Shown here: piece after piece, positions 8,779 to 18,213 of the stretch
Position numbering within the stretch: the first letter of the stretch is position 1
Layout: each line of letters starts with the position of its first letter
Origin: DATBAX01 sp963723765
Lineage (GTDB): Bacteria > Acidobacteriota > Terriglobia > Terriglobales > Acidobacteriaceae
Direction: 5' to 3'
Assembly: GCA_963723765.1 (NCBI GenBank)
Contig: CAVRSD010000003.1
Location: 124,001-188,000 of the forward strand
DNA: 64,000 nucleotides
Notes under the pieces: model-generated
Told to the model about the DNA's origin: nothing
Seen by the model: only the letters and a program-made list of their open reading frames with translations
Databases searched by the model: none
Made by a program: the position numbers and the translations under genes

Positions 8779-10025
8779 GGCTTCAGCCCCTCCATCAGCG
8801 TAAAGATGGCTTCACTGGCTCGGTCTGCGGGGTGGAGCTGGCCGCCATCGGCATGGCTTAGGCGGTCTCTCACATTGCTAAGGCCTGCAATCATTTGGTC
8901 ACGCGCTGAGCCATCGGGGATGATTTCGTTGAGGCGGGAAACCACGTTTTCGGCGGTGAAGTCCTGTTGCACCAGCTCAGGGACGACTTCTTTTTCTGCA
9001 ATCAGGTTAACCATGGCGAAATGCGGGACTTTGACGGTATGGCGTCCCAGAAAGTGTGTGAAGGGGGTTACCCGGTAAACCATCACAAAGGGTGTGCGCA
9101 TCATGGCGGCTTCGACGGTAGCCGTGCCGCTGGCGATGATTCCGGCGCGCGAATGCGCAAGAGCGGGTAACGACTCAGGAACCAGATGAACGGGTTGCGA
9201 ACCTATGAGAGTAGCTAGGAAACTTTGGTCGAGCGTGGGTGCGACGGGAAGCAGAAATTCGTATTGAGAACCAAGTTTTGCCGCGGATTGCAGGATTGTG
9301 GGCAGGTTCATGCGTACTTCTTTGACGCGGCTGCCGGGCATGAGCGTGATCCAGATTTTATTTGGATCCAAGTGATTTTGGGCGGCATAGTCGGCGCGCG
9401 CGATGCTCGGCTTGGGAAGATCGGCGAGGGGATGACCGACGAAAGTCGCGTCTACGCCACGGTCGCGGTAGAACTTTTCTTCGAAGGGAAAAATGACCAG
9501 CGCTTTATCAACATACTTTCGCAGCAGGCGGACGCGTCCCTGACGCCATGCCCAGAACTGCGGACAGACGTAATAGACGACTGGAATGCCGCGCTTTTTC
9601 ATCTGGCGGGCGACGCGCCAGTTGAAGGCTGGGGAGTCGATGACGATGGCGAGATCGGGTTTGCGCTTGTCGGCTTCAGCGATCAGTTTGTGGAATAAGC
9701 TCCAGATTTTGGGCAGATGGCTGAGGATTTCGGAGATGCCGACGACGGCGAGGTCTTTGGCGTCGACGACTGTGTCGCATCCGGCGGCGCGCATGCGGTC
9801 TCCGCCGACGCCGAAGAAATCGAGCCGACTTTTCGAGTCGGCCTGGACGGGCGGGGCGCCCGTCATTACATCGGCTGTGGCGGGCGGCGTCGCTGCGCTT
9901 CGCTGGACAGCCGAGGCGGCTGTCCCTACGTGAGTTGTGGCGGCGGCATGGCGGCGCAGGGCTTCGATTAGCTGCGCGCCGTACATTTCTCCCGAAGCTT
10001 CGCCTGCCGAGATCAGGATTCGCAA
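8766..10025 (-). CDS. lpxB: Lipid-A-disaccharide synthase LpxB with repeat insertion
   Basis: GT19 glycosyltransferase joining UDP-diacylglucosamine and lipid X to form the lipid A disaccharide at the inner membrane. Family landmarks: ISAGEASGEMYG at the start, FFGVGGDRM, VYYVCPQFWAWR, VGHPLAD, LMPGSRVKE, and IASGTATVEAAMM. It is 419 residues, about 40 more than usual. The excess is one block, residues about 26-67, encoded by two tandem palindromic repeats at 9825-9950 read in frame. The start is a TTG at 10025 without a clear ribosome site, chosen because the family N-terminus begins there. The gene ends inside another repeat copy. It lies 29 bases downstream of the GGDEF-EAL gene. Confidence 0.9.
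   Translation of the reverse strand: MRILISAGEASGEMYGAQLIEALRRHAAATTHVGTAASAVQRSAATPPATADVMTGAPPVQADSKSRLDFFGVGGDRMRAAGCDTVVDAKDLAVVGISEILSHLPKIWSLFHKLIAEADKRKPDLAIVIDSPAFNWRVARQMKKRGIPVVYYVCPQFWAWRQGRVRLLRKYVDKALVIFPFEEKFYRDRGVDATFVGHPLADLPKPSIARADYAAQNHLDPNKIWITLMPGSRVKEVRMNLPTILQSAAKLGSQYEFLLPVAPTLDQSFLATLIGSQPVHLVPESLPALAHSRAGIIASGTATVEAAMMRTPFVMVYRVTPFTHFLGRHTVKVPHFAMVNLIAEKEVVPELVQQDFTAENVVSRLNEIIPDGSARDQMIAGLSNVRDRLSHADGGQLHPADRASEAIFTLMEGLKPLGR
9822..9950 (-). repeat. Two palindromic repeat copies inside lpxB
   Basis: On the + strand, GCCGACT (9824-9830) pairs with AGTCGGC (9836-9842), then GACGGGC (9846-9852) with GCCCGTC (9858-9864). A second unit follows: GGACAGCC (9905-9912) with GGCTGTCC (9918-9925), then CTACGTGAG. 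No frame is broken; read on the minus strand the units give HVGTAASAV and flanking residues inside LpxB. Confidence 0.8.
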
Positions 10026-10054
10026 GAGAGCATTGTATCGCCCTTACGTTTTTT

Positions 10055-12106
10055 TTAATTACCGACGGTCGCTGCCCGGGCGCTTTGATTCGCTGCCAAG
10101 AGCTTCAACATGGTCTCGTTGTCGGCGGGACGGGAGTAGAAGTAGCCCTGGGCCATCTCGCAATTGAGCGCGCGGAGTTGGTTGATGTGCTTTTCGGTTT
10201 CGGTGCCTTCAGCCACGACTTTCAAGCCCAGATTGTGAGCGAGCATGATGATGGTTTTCACGATCTCGCGGTTTTCGGCGTCAGTGTCCATGTTCATGAT
10301 GAAGGCGCGGTCGATTTTCAAGGTGTCCACGGGAATGCGGCGCAGGCGGCTTAGGGAGGAATAGCCGGTGCCAAAATCGTCGATGCTCAGGTGGACGCCG
10401 AGAGCCTTCAGCTTTGCGAGAGCAATACCGGATTTTTCTTCATCGCCCATGGCGATGGTTTCCACAATTTCCAGCCGCAAATTGTTGGGATCAAAATTGA
10501 GTTCGTCTAAAGTTTTGCTGATCTCGTAGGCCAAATCCGGTTGGGCGAACTCCCTGGGAGTGATGTTTACGCTCATGGTGAGCGGCGGGTTGGCAGGATA
10601 GGCAGCTTGCCAGGCCTGGAGATCTTTGCAAGCTTCGCGCAGCAAGAGCCGGTTCATGGGAATGATGAGTCCGGTTTCTTCAGCCACCGGGATGAAATCG
10701 AGTGGGGAACGAATGCCGTCCGGATGTTGCCATCGGGTCAGCGCTTCGAAGCCCGTAATCTTGCCGGTTTGCAGCGACACAATGGGCTGGTAGTACACAC
10801 GGAATTCGTTCTGATCGAGAGCTTTGCGCAAATCGGTTTCCAGCCGCAAGCGTTTGACGGCACTGGCGTGCATGGCAGTGTCAAAGACCTCGCAGCGGGC
10901 TTTTCCGGCCTTTTTGGCGCGATACATGGCAATATCCGCATCACGCAGCAGGTCTTCTGCATTTAAGTGCGGACTGGCGCTGGACGCAATTCCGATGCTG
11001 GCTGAAATTACAATTTCCTGCTCATTCACAACAAAGGGAGACGCCAATTCAGCCTGAACGCGACCTGCTACGCGGATGGCCTCGATGGGGTCGCGAATGT
11101 CGTCCAGGAGAACGGTGAATTCATCACCGCCGAGCCGGGCCAGGGTATTGGCATTCGCGCGCCGGTCAGAGATGCCTTCCAGAGGCGGACGGGAGACCGT
11201 GTCTGTACGGCGCACGGACAACTTTAGTCTTTGGCCGATTTGAATCAGCAGTTCGTCTCCGGCGGAGTGTCCCAGGCTGTCGTTGACGATTTTGAATTCG
11301 TCCACATCAATCAACAGAACCGCGAAGTTGTAATTCGGATGTTTCTTGGAGAGCGTCAACGCGTGTTGCAGGCGGTCCAGGAAGAGTGCACGGTTAGGCA
11401 GATTGGTGAGTCCATCGTGGAAGGCATTGTGGACGAGCATTTCTTCGGCACGCTTGCGTTCGGAGATGTCGCGGTTCACGATGACCAGTTTGCCGGTGTT
11501 TCCTTTTCGATCTCGAATCGCGCTTGCGGTTGATTCAAGAGTGCGCCAGGAGCCGTCTTTGTGGCGGATGCGGTATTCGACGCGCTCGCCTCGTCCGCTC
11601 TGCCGGGCTTTCTCCGCGGCTTGCAGCACCCGCGGGCGATCGTCGGGATGAATTTGATCGATCGATGACGTACCTTTCAATTCCTCGGGTGAGTAACCGA
11701 GGACTTTTTGATAGGCGGGGCTGTTGTAGAGCCGGCGGCCGTCGCCATCAACCAACGCGATCATGTCGGCGGCATTTTCACTGATGAGTTGGAAAAGCTG
11801 ATCTCGTTCGGCGAGCTGACGCCGGATGCGGTGGAGTTGCATGTACTGGTAAACCGTGTACATGTCGAAGAGCAGAACCAGGGCGGCGAGGCCGCGCACC
11901 CATTCCTTGAGGTCAAACCAATAGGAAACGTCCTTCTCGAAATGAAGCCAGGGAAAAGTGAACGAGACAATGCCCAGAGTCAATGCCAGGGTGACCGCTA
12001 TGGCGAAGCCCCACAGCCACCATTCCCGACCCTCGATTTGACGCATCTGGGTCGGAATCGCTTCGGGACTGTTCTGGCTTACTTCTTGGAATTCTTGCTG
12101 ACTCAT
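10055..12106 (-). CDS. PAS-GGDEF-EAL cyclic-di-GMP signalling protein
   Basis: 683 residues: two N-terminal membrane helices (about 33-51 and 71-84), a PAS domain (about 105-225), GGDEF (about 230-400) and EAL (about 410-670). The cyclase site is intact as LARLGGDEF; no RxxD inhibitory site precedes it. The phosphodiesterase site also looks intact: FEALTRW, SVNITPREF, EIVET, DDFGTGYSSL, LKIDRAF, VAEGTETE. Both activities are possible on sequence alone. It sits between the ABC exporter and lpxB on the same strand. Confidence 0.93.
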   Translation of the reverse strand: MSQQEFQEVSQNSPEAIPTQMRQIEGREWWLWGFAIAVTLALTLGIVSFTFPWLHFEKDVSYWFDLKEWVRGLAALVLLFDMYTVYQYMQLHRIRRQLAERDQLFQLISENAADMIALVDGDGRRLYNSPAYQKVLGYSPEELKGTSSIDQIHPDDRPRVLQAAEKARQSGRGERVEYRIRHKDGSWRTLESTASAIRDRKGNTGKLVIVNRDISERKRAEEMLVHNAFHDGLTNLPNRALFLDRLQHALTLSKKHPNYNFAVLLIDVDEFKIVNDSLGHSAGDELLIQIGQRLKLSVRRTDTVSRPPLEGISDRRANANTLARLGGDEFTVLLDDIRDPIEAIRVAGRVQAELASPFVVNEQEIVISASIGIASSASPHLNAEDLLRDADIAMYRAKKAGKARCEVFDTAMHASAVKRLRLETDLRKALDQNEFRVYYQPIVSLQTGKITGFEALTRWQHPDGIRSPLDFIPVAEETGLIIPMNRLLLREACKDLQAWQAAYPANPPLTMSVNITPREFAQPDLAYEISKTLDELNFDPNNLRLEIVETIAMGDEEKSGIALAKLKALGVHLSIDDFGTGYSSLSRLRRIPVDTLKIDRAFIMNMDTDAENREIVKTIIMLAHNLGLKVVAEGTETEKHINQLRALNCEMAQGYFYSRPADNETMLKLLAANQSARAATVGN

Positions 12107-12234
12107 GCCGCCTGACTATTCTTCTATATCCATGCTTGTATCCAGGATTCTAGCTGGCGGAGTAATGAAGGGAAGAGTTACGAAAGTTAGGACGTCCGGG
12201 GGGCCATTGTGGGAAATATTTGGGTTATTCGTGA

Positions 12235-14149
12235 TTAGACGGACAGAGGCGCTTCCTGGTCTTTGTACTGAAGCTGATAGAGCTTGTAGTAAATGCCGCG
12301 CTGGGCGAGGAGTTGCTGGTGGGAGCCCATTTCCCGGACCTGGCCTTTGTGCATCACGATAATCTGGTCGGCGCGCTGCACCGTAGAAAGCCGATGGGCG
12401 ATGACGACGGAAGTGCGGCCTTCGATCATCCGGCTGAGAGCATCGCGGACCTTGAATTCGGTCTCCGTATCAACGCTGGAAGTGGCTTCGTCAAGGATAA
12501 GAATCTTTGGGTTGTGAGCCAGCGCTCGGGCGAATGAAATGAGCTGTTTTTGTCCAGTGGAGAGTGTGCTGCCACGCTCGCGAACTTCTTCCTTGAACCC
12601 TGCCGGAAGGGTGCGGATGAAGTCGGCAAGGTTCACATCTTCGGCGGCTTTGTTGACTTGCTCGTCAGTGATCCACTTGGAGCCGAGACGAATATTTCCC
12701 TCGATCGTTCCAGTAAATAAGAACGGATCCTGCAGCACGATGCCGAAGCGGCGACGGAGATCGTCGAGGTTCATCTCTTTGATATCCACGCCGTCGATTT
12801 TGATCGCGCCTTTTTGCACATCATAGAAGCGCATGAGCAGGGAAATGATCGTAGTCTTGCCGGCGCCGGTGTGGCCGACGATGGCGACGGTTTCTCCGGG
12901 TTCGATGGTGAAGGAGACGTCGCGGAGCACCCAGTCAGGTTCTGCGGATGAGATCGCCGACTCTTTGAGTCGGCCTGGACGGGTGAGGGCACCCGTCCCT
13001 ACGTGGGCATTGCCTGCTTCGGCGGCAGGAATGGTTCTATAAGCGAACCAGACATGATCGAACTCAATGCGGCCGGGGCCCTCGGGCGTCTTCGTCACAG
13101 CGGGCGAAGTGATTTCTGGCGGCGTGTCGAGCAGCTTGAAGATGCGTTCGCTCGACGCCATGGCGGCTTGAAGAATGTTGTATTTCTCGCTGAAATCCTG
13201 GATGGGACGGAAGAAGCGCTGGGCGTACTGGATGAAGGCGGCCAGAACTCCTATTGTGGTGATACCGCGGATTACATCATTGCCGCCAAACCAGATCACC
13301 AGACGCGATGGCCACCGAAGAAAGAACTTCGACCACCGGGTAGTACACAGCGTGGGCCATGATCGCGTCTTTGAACGCATCCATGTGCTGGGCGTTGACT
13401 TCCGAAAATTTGTCGTAGGCGCGCTTTTCACGATTGAACAATTGCAGCACCATCATGCCGCTGACGTGTTCTTGTAGATGGGCATTAATGCGGGCAATGG
13501 CGGTGCGAATGCGGCGGTAAGAGTCGCGGACCTTGTCGCGAAAGATCTTGGTAGCAAAGATGATGAGTGGCAGCACCGCAAAAGTAATCAAAGCCAGCCT
13601 GCGGTTCATGTGCAGCATCATGGCGACGATTCCGACCAACACGAAGACGTCTTCGAAGAGCGAGACGACGCCGGAGGTGAACATTTCATTCAAGGCGTCC
13701 ACGTCGCTGGTGACGCGGGTGACCAGGCGGCCGACCGGGTTCTTGTCATAAAACCCGACATGCATGTGTTGCAGGTGGCGGAAGATCTCTTTGCGCAGGT
13801 CGAACATGACTTTCTGTCCGACCCACTGCATGAAGTAGGTCTGGAGATATTCCAGCACGAAACTGAACAGCAGTAGACTGGCCCCGAAAGCGGCAATCTG
13901 TGCGATCCCGATCATAGGCCGGCTGCTCAGAAACCGGTCAAATGGCGTGTGTAGCCCGCGAACTGGCGCGAGATAACGGTCGACAACTACTTGTGTGAGG
14001 TAAGGACCCAGCACGTCGGCACCCACCTTGAGCAGGATCGAGGCAAGAGCAATCGCCGTCTGCCATTTGTAGGGACGAAGGTAGGTGAGCAGCCGTTTCA
14101 TGAGACGGCTGTCATAAGCTTTGCCTAAAACTTCTTCTTCCTGGGCCAT
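12235..14149 (-). CDS. MsbA-like ABC exporter, membrane and ATPase domains (frameshifted)
   Basis: A half-transporter of about 637 residues. The membrane domain has six helices; the nucleotide-binding domain has GHTGAGKTT (Walker A), LSTGQKQLISFARAL (signature) and ILILDEATSSVD (Walker B). One extra base near 13303 breaks the frame: deleting it turns IASGDLVW into IALVIWFGG and joins the halves. A block of about 30 residues between FAYRT and DWVLRDVSF, in front of the ATPase core, comes from a palindromic repeat at 12950-13010. Lipid or drug export is the family role. Being near lpxB is suggestive of lipid A, but the family is broad. Confidence 0.87.
12950..13010 (-). repeat. Palindromic repeat copy inside the ABC exporter gene
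   Basis: GCCGACT (12956-12962) pairs with AGTCGGC (12968-12974). A nine-base stem follows, GGACGGGTG (12977-12985) with CACCCGTCC (12990-12998), then CTACGTG. The layout and much of the sequence match the first unit in lpxB. Read on the minus strand it stays in frame and contributes HVGTG and neighbouring residues. Confidence 0.8.
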
Positions 14150-14209
14150 GCGCTATTAGAAGATTACCCTAAATAGATGGGACAGACAGGCCGGAGGATG
14201 GAAAAGGTT

Positions 14210-15460
14210 TTATGCGATTTTGCGCAGCACCAGAGCTGAGTTCTTCGATCCGAAGCCGACACAGTTGCAGATGGCATGCTCGATTTGGGCCTTTCGTCCG
14301 ATATCTGGGACGTAGTCGAGATCGCATTCGGGGTCAGGGACATCGAGATTGATAGTCGGCGGAATCTTGCCGTGTTCCATGGCGGTGAGAGTGGCGGCAA
14401 GGCTGGCGGAGCCGCAGGCGCCCTGGGCGTGTCCGATCTGCGATTTCAATCCTGACATCGGAATCTTGCTGGCGTGTTTGCCGAGAGCGAGCTTCAATGC
14501 CCGGGTTTCCACGCGATCGTTCATTTCCGTGGAAGTGCCATGCAGGTTTACATATTGAATGTCTTCAGGCACAAGCTGGGATTCTTCCAGGGCCAAAGTA
14601 ATCGCGCGTGCAGGTTCTTCCGGAGAATCGCTCATGCGTACGCGGTGAAAAGCTTCGCAGGTGGAGGCGTATCCGGTGATTTCGGCATAGATGCGGGCGC
14701 TTCGGGCCTGAGCGTGGTCGAAGTCTTCAAGGATGAACATCCAGGAGCCTTCGGCGATCACAAAGCCGTCGCGGTCTGCGGAGAAGGGGCGGGAGGCGCG
14801 TTCGGGCTCGTGGTTCCAGGATTGCGTGAGCGCACGTAGCAGAGTGTATCCCTTGATAATTCCCGGAGTGATTGCCGAATCCACGCCGCCCACCAGAAAC
14901 ATCGGCTGCACTCCGGCCTGAATATGTTGATAGGCATATCCGATGGCATCGGTGGAAGAAGTGCATCCTGCGGTGACCACATGGCTGTAGCCGCGAAAAC
15001 CAAAGCGCATGCTGATTTCGCTGGGGATTGTTCCCATGGTGCCGCTGGGAATGCAGAACAGGCTCACCTGCTTCACGTGTCCGGAATGCCAGAGCCGGTA
15101 TTGTTCTTCGGAAAATTCCTGCGCGCCGCCGCCTGTGCCAAGGATCACGCCGATCTCGCGCTTTTCTTCCATCGACATGGCCGCGGGGTCGAGGCCGGCA
15201 TCTTGAATGGCTTCGTGTGACGCGGCAACGGCAAGTGGGACTACGCGGGAAACGTGCTTGCGTTCGCGAGCATCGACCCAGGCCAGTTCGTCGAACTCAG
15301 GAATTTCGCCGGCAATATGCACCGGCAGATCGGAGGGATCAAAGCGCGAAATACGCTTCACTCCAGATTTTCCTGCGAGTAGGGCCCGGCAAAAAGCCTC
15401 TTTGCCGATGCCATTGGGACTGACCACGCCCATGCCGGTAATGACGACGCGAGGAACCAT
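14210..15460 (-). CDS. Beta-ketoacyl-ACP synthase, KAS I/II (FabF-like)
   Basis: 416 residues from the ATG at 15460 (MVPRVVITGMGVVSPNG, the usual KAS start). An in-frame start exists upstream at 15529 but adds an atypical tail. The catalytic set is present: Cys in VTAGCTSSTDAIG, His in NLHGTSTEMND and in SQIGHAQGACG. It elongates acyl-ACP by condensation with malonyl-ACP. No acyl carrier protein gene is next to it, so it may be a second KAS copy with a special product. The ABC exporter starts 60 bases downstream. Confidence 0.85.
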   Translation of the reverse strand: MVPRVVITGMGVVSPNGIGKEAFCRALLAGKSGVKRISRFDPSDLPVHIAGEIPEFDELAWVDARERKHVSRVVPLAVAASHEAIQDAGLDPAAMSMEEKREIGVILGTGGGAQEFSEEQYRLWHSGHVKQVSLFCIPSGTMGTIPSEISMRFGFRGYSHVVTAGCTSSTDAIGYAYQHIQAGVQPMFLVGGVDSAITPGIIKGYTLLRALTQSWNHEPERASRPFSADRDGFVIAEGSWMFILEDFDHAQARSARIYAEITGYASTCEAFHRVRMSDSPEEPARAITLALEESQLVPEDIQYVNLHGTSTEMNDRVETRALKLALGKHASKIPMSGLKSQIGHAQGACGSASLAATLTAMEHGKIPPTINLDVPDPECDLDYVPDIGRKAQIEHAICNCVGFGSKNSALVLRKIA

Positions 15461-15594
15461 ATTTGAGCTAGATGTGCTGGTATTTCGACGGCCCGCAGTT
15501 CCGCAAACGCGGCAAAGTGGGATAATCATTTATCTGACTATCGTTGATCTGATAATCGTTCATTCGGCAATCAGTCGTCAGGTAGTCATCTTTC

Positions 15595-16782
15595 ATGCCA
15601 CTCGGATTGTACATCTCGGTACCGTTCTGCCGTACCAAGTGCAGCTACTGCAACTTCGCCTCGGATGTCTTTTCTCGCGCCGTTTTCCAGCGTTACGTGG
15701 ATCGCGTTTGCTCCGACATTCAATGCGCCGCTGCCACTGCTGAATTGATGGGCGGACGCTTCGAGCGTTCCGTGAACTCCGTGTTTCTGGGTGGAGGCAC
15801 TCCATCGATACTGGATGTTACACAACTGGAGCGGCTATTTGTCACCATTCGGCAAAATTTTAATTTGCTGGATGACGCGGAGATCACGGTGGAATGCGCT
15901 CCGGGCACGCTGACCCAGCCAGTGTTGAACGCTCTGCAGACGTGCGGAGTGAACCGTGTGAGTTTGGGGGTGCAGTCATTCGTTGACCAGGAATCTGCAT
16001 CAGTGGGGAGACTACATAAGCGAACCACCGTCCTGGACGACATTGCACGGGTGCGGGCGGCTGGGATTGTAAACATCAATATTGACTTGATTGCAGGATT
16101 GCCTTATCAGACCGCCGATAGCTGGGATGTTTCGTTAGACGAAGTGATCGCTTTGGGGACTCCGCACGCCAGCGTGTACATGCTGGAAGTGGATGAAGAT
16201 TCCAGGCTGGGCCGCGAACTTCTTGCCGGTGGAACGAAATATCATGCGCATTTTGTTCCCGACGAGGAATTGACAGTCGACCTGTACGAGCGGGCTTGCG
16301 AACGATTCAACAGCGCTGGAATCCAGCAGTACGAGATATCCAATTTCGCTCGCGGAGGACAAGAGTCGCGGCACAACCTGAAATATTGGACGCGACAACC
16401 CTACTTTGGGTTCGGCGTCGATGCCCATTCCATGTTGCTGGCACCACAAAAAGGAATGGACGACGTGCGTTTTTCCTCTCCGGATTCGCTGGAGCAGTAC
16501 GTCGCCGGCGGAGAGCAGAAGAGCACACGCGTTTCTCGAGAAGCTGCGCTGGAAGAGACATTCTTTTTGGGATTGCGGCTGAACTGCGGTCTAAATTTAC
16601 TGGAAGTCGCTCAGGACTGCGGAGAAGAAGCCGTGGCTGGTTTCTCTGAAGGGATTGCGGAATTGGTGGCCACCGGACTGCTCGAGCGTCAGGGCGAAGT
16701 GATCCGGTTGACACCACGGGGAAGGCTGCTCTCCAACGAAGTGTTCGAACGATTTATTTCCTCCGTGCAGAATGTTGGATAG
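15595..16782 (+). CDS. hemW: Heme chaperone HemW (radical SAM)
   Basis: 395 residues, related to coproporphyrinogen III oxidase HemN. The cluster motif reads CRTKCSYCNF near residue 13, followed by FLGGGTPS, ECAPGT, RVSLGVQSF, DLIAGLPYQT and a C-terminal HemN domain (EETFFLGLRL). The short N-terminus before the first cysteine and the Phe after the cluster fit HemW, a heme chaperone, better than true HemN. It starts with ATG at 15595, divergent from the KAS gene. Confidence 0.88.
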   Translation: MPLGLYISVPFCRTKCSYCNFASDVFSRAVFQRYVDRVCSDIQCAAATAELMGGRFERSVNSVFLGGGTPSILDVTQLERLFVTIRQNFNLLDDAEITVECAPGTLTQPVLNALQTCGVNRVSLGVQSFVDQESASVGRLHKRTTVLDDIARVRAAGIVNINIDLIAGLPYQTADSWDVSLDEVIALGTPHASVYMLEVDEDSRLGRELLAGGTKYHAHFVPDEELTVDLYERACERFNSAGIQQYEISNFARGGQESRHNLKYWTRQPYFGFGVDAHSMLLAPQKGMDDVRFSSPDSLEQYVAGGEQKSTRVSREAALEETFFLGLRLNCGLNLLEVAQDCGEEAVAGFSEGIAELVATGLLERQGEVIRLTPRGRLLSNEVFERFISSVQNVG

Positions 16783-16936
16783 CCGCGGAAGACGTACAAC
16801 TTACGAGACATTCTGCTGACCAACCGGTCGGTTCGTTCGCGGCGATTCTCCGTTCCAGCTGTGATCTAATGAACGTTCGACGCCAGGAATATTTTCTCTC
16901 CTCATAATTACCGGCGTACGAGTTTGTGGAGGCCCC

Positions 16937-18079
16937 TTGGATTTCCAACTGAACGACGAGCAACAGCAATTGAAGAAATCCGTTCGCGAATTTGCCGAGC
17001 GCGAGATCGCTCCTAATGTCATGAAGTGGGACGAGGCGAGCGAGTTCCCCCTGACCACGATCAAGGAATTGGGCAAGCTCGGCCTGCTGGGCGTCATATT
17101 CCCGGCGGAGTATGGCGGCGCGGGTATGGGCTACGTCGAGTACGTGACCGCGATTGAGGAACTTTCGCGGGTGGATGGCTCGGTGGGCATCATCGTGGCG
17201 GCACATACTTCGTTGTGCTCGAACCATATTTTCCTTGCGGGAAATGAAACCCAGAAAAAGAAATATGTCAGCAAGTTGGCGACTGGGGAATTTATTGGTG
17301 CCTGGGGCCTGACTGAACCGTCGTCGGGATCGGACGCTGGCAGCGCGCGCATGACTGCGGTCCGCAAAGGGAACAACTGGGTGCTGAATGGAACCAAAAC
17401 GTTTTGCACCAACGGACATTATGCCGACGTGCTGGTGGTGATTGCGGTGACTGATCGCGCCGCGCACACGCATGGGCTCTCGGCATTCCTGGTGGACAAA
17501 GACACCAAGGGATTTCGTCCGGGGAAAAAAGAAAACAAGCTGGGCCTGCGGGCGAGCGATACAGCCGAGCTAATTTTCGAAGATTGCGTTCTGCCGGCAG
17601 AGAATTTACTGGGTACTGAAGGCCAGGGCTTTGTCGACTCGATGCGTGTGCTCGATGGCGGTCGCATCTCGATTGCAGCACTGTCGTTGGGAATGGCCGA
17701 AGGTGCTTACGAAGCTGCGCTTAAATATTCCAAACAGCGCAAGCAGTTCGGCAAAGCCATCAGCGATTTTCAGGCGGTGCAGTGGAAACTGGCTGATATG
17801 GCGACAGAGATCGAAGCCGCGAAGCTTTTGACCTTGCGAGCAGCAGCGATGAAAGACGCGGGTTCGAAAACTACGCTGGAATCGTCCATGGCGAAATTGT
17901 ATGCCAGCGAAGTTGCCGTCAAGTGCGCCAATGAAGGGGTGCAGATCCACGGCGGCTATGGGTTTATCAAAGATTATCCGGCGGAAAAGTTTTATCGCGA
18001 CGTGAAGCTGTGCACGATTGGCGAAGGGACGAGCGAAATACAGAGATTGGTGATTGCGCGGCAGTTGCTGAAAGACTGA
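16937..18079 (+). CDS. Acyl-CoA dehydrogenase
   Basis: 380-residue flavoprotein that oxidises acyl-CoA to the 2-enoyl-CoA. Landmarks: AFLVDKDTKGF, WGLTEPSSGSDAGS (FAD/substrate loop), QRKQFGKAISDFQAVQ, and GEGTSEIQRLVIARQLL at the C-terminus with the catalytic glutamate region typical of short-chain enzymes. The start is TTG at 16937 with GTGGAGG just upstream. meaB and mce follow on the same strand, which suggests branched- or odd-chain breakdown through propionyl-CoA. The chain-length preference is not readable here. Confidence 0.92.
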   Translation: MDFQLNDEQQQLKKSVREFAEREIAPNVMKWDEASEFPLTTIKELGKLGLLGVIFPAEYGGAGMGYVEYVTAIEELSRVDGSVGIIVAAHTSLCSNHIFLAGNETQKKKYVSKLATGEFIGAWGLTEPSSGSDAGSARMTAVRKGNNWVLNGTKTFCTNGHYADVLVVIAVTDRAAHTHGLSAFLVDKDTKGFRPGKKENKLGLRASDTAELIFEDCVLPAENLLGTEGQGFVDSMRVLDGGRISIAALSLGMAEGAYEAALKYSKQRKQFGKAISDFQAVQWKLADMATEIEAAKLLTLRAAAMKDAGSKTTLESSMAKLYASEVAVKCANEGVQIHGGYGFIKDYPAEKFYRDVKLCTIGEGTSEIQRLVIARQLLKD

Positions 18080-18213
18080 GGGTTTCGGTTCGATCAGATC
18101 GTAGGGGTCCTTCGACTCCATAGGCGCTTCGCTTCGCGAAGTGGCCACTGCGCTCAGGATGACAGGGCGAAAAGTTTTCTTTTGATTTCCCGGCTCTGCT
18201 TTACACTGGCTGT

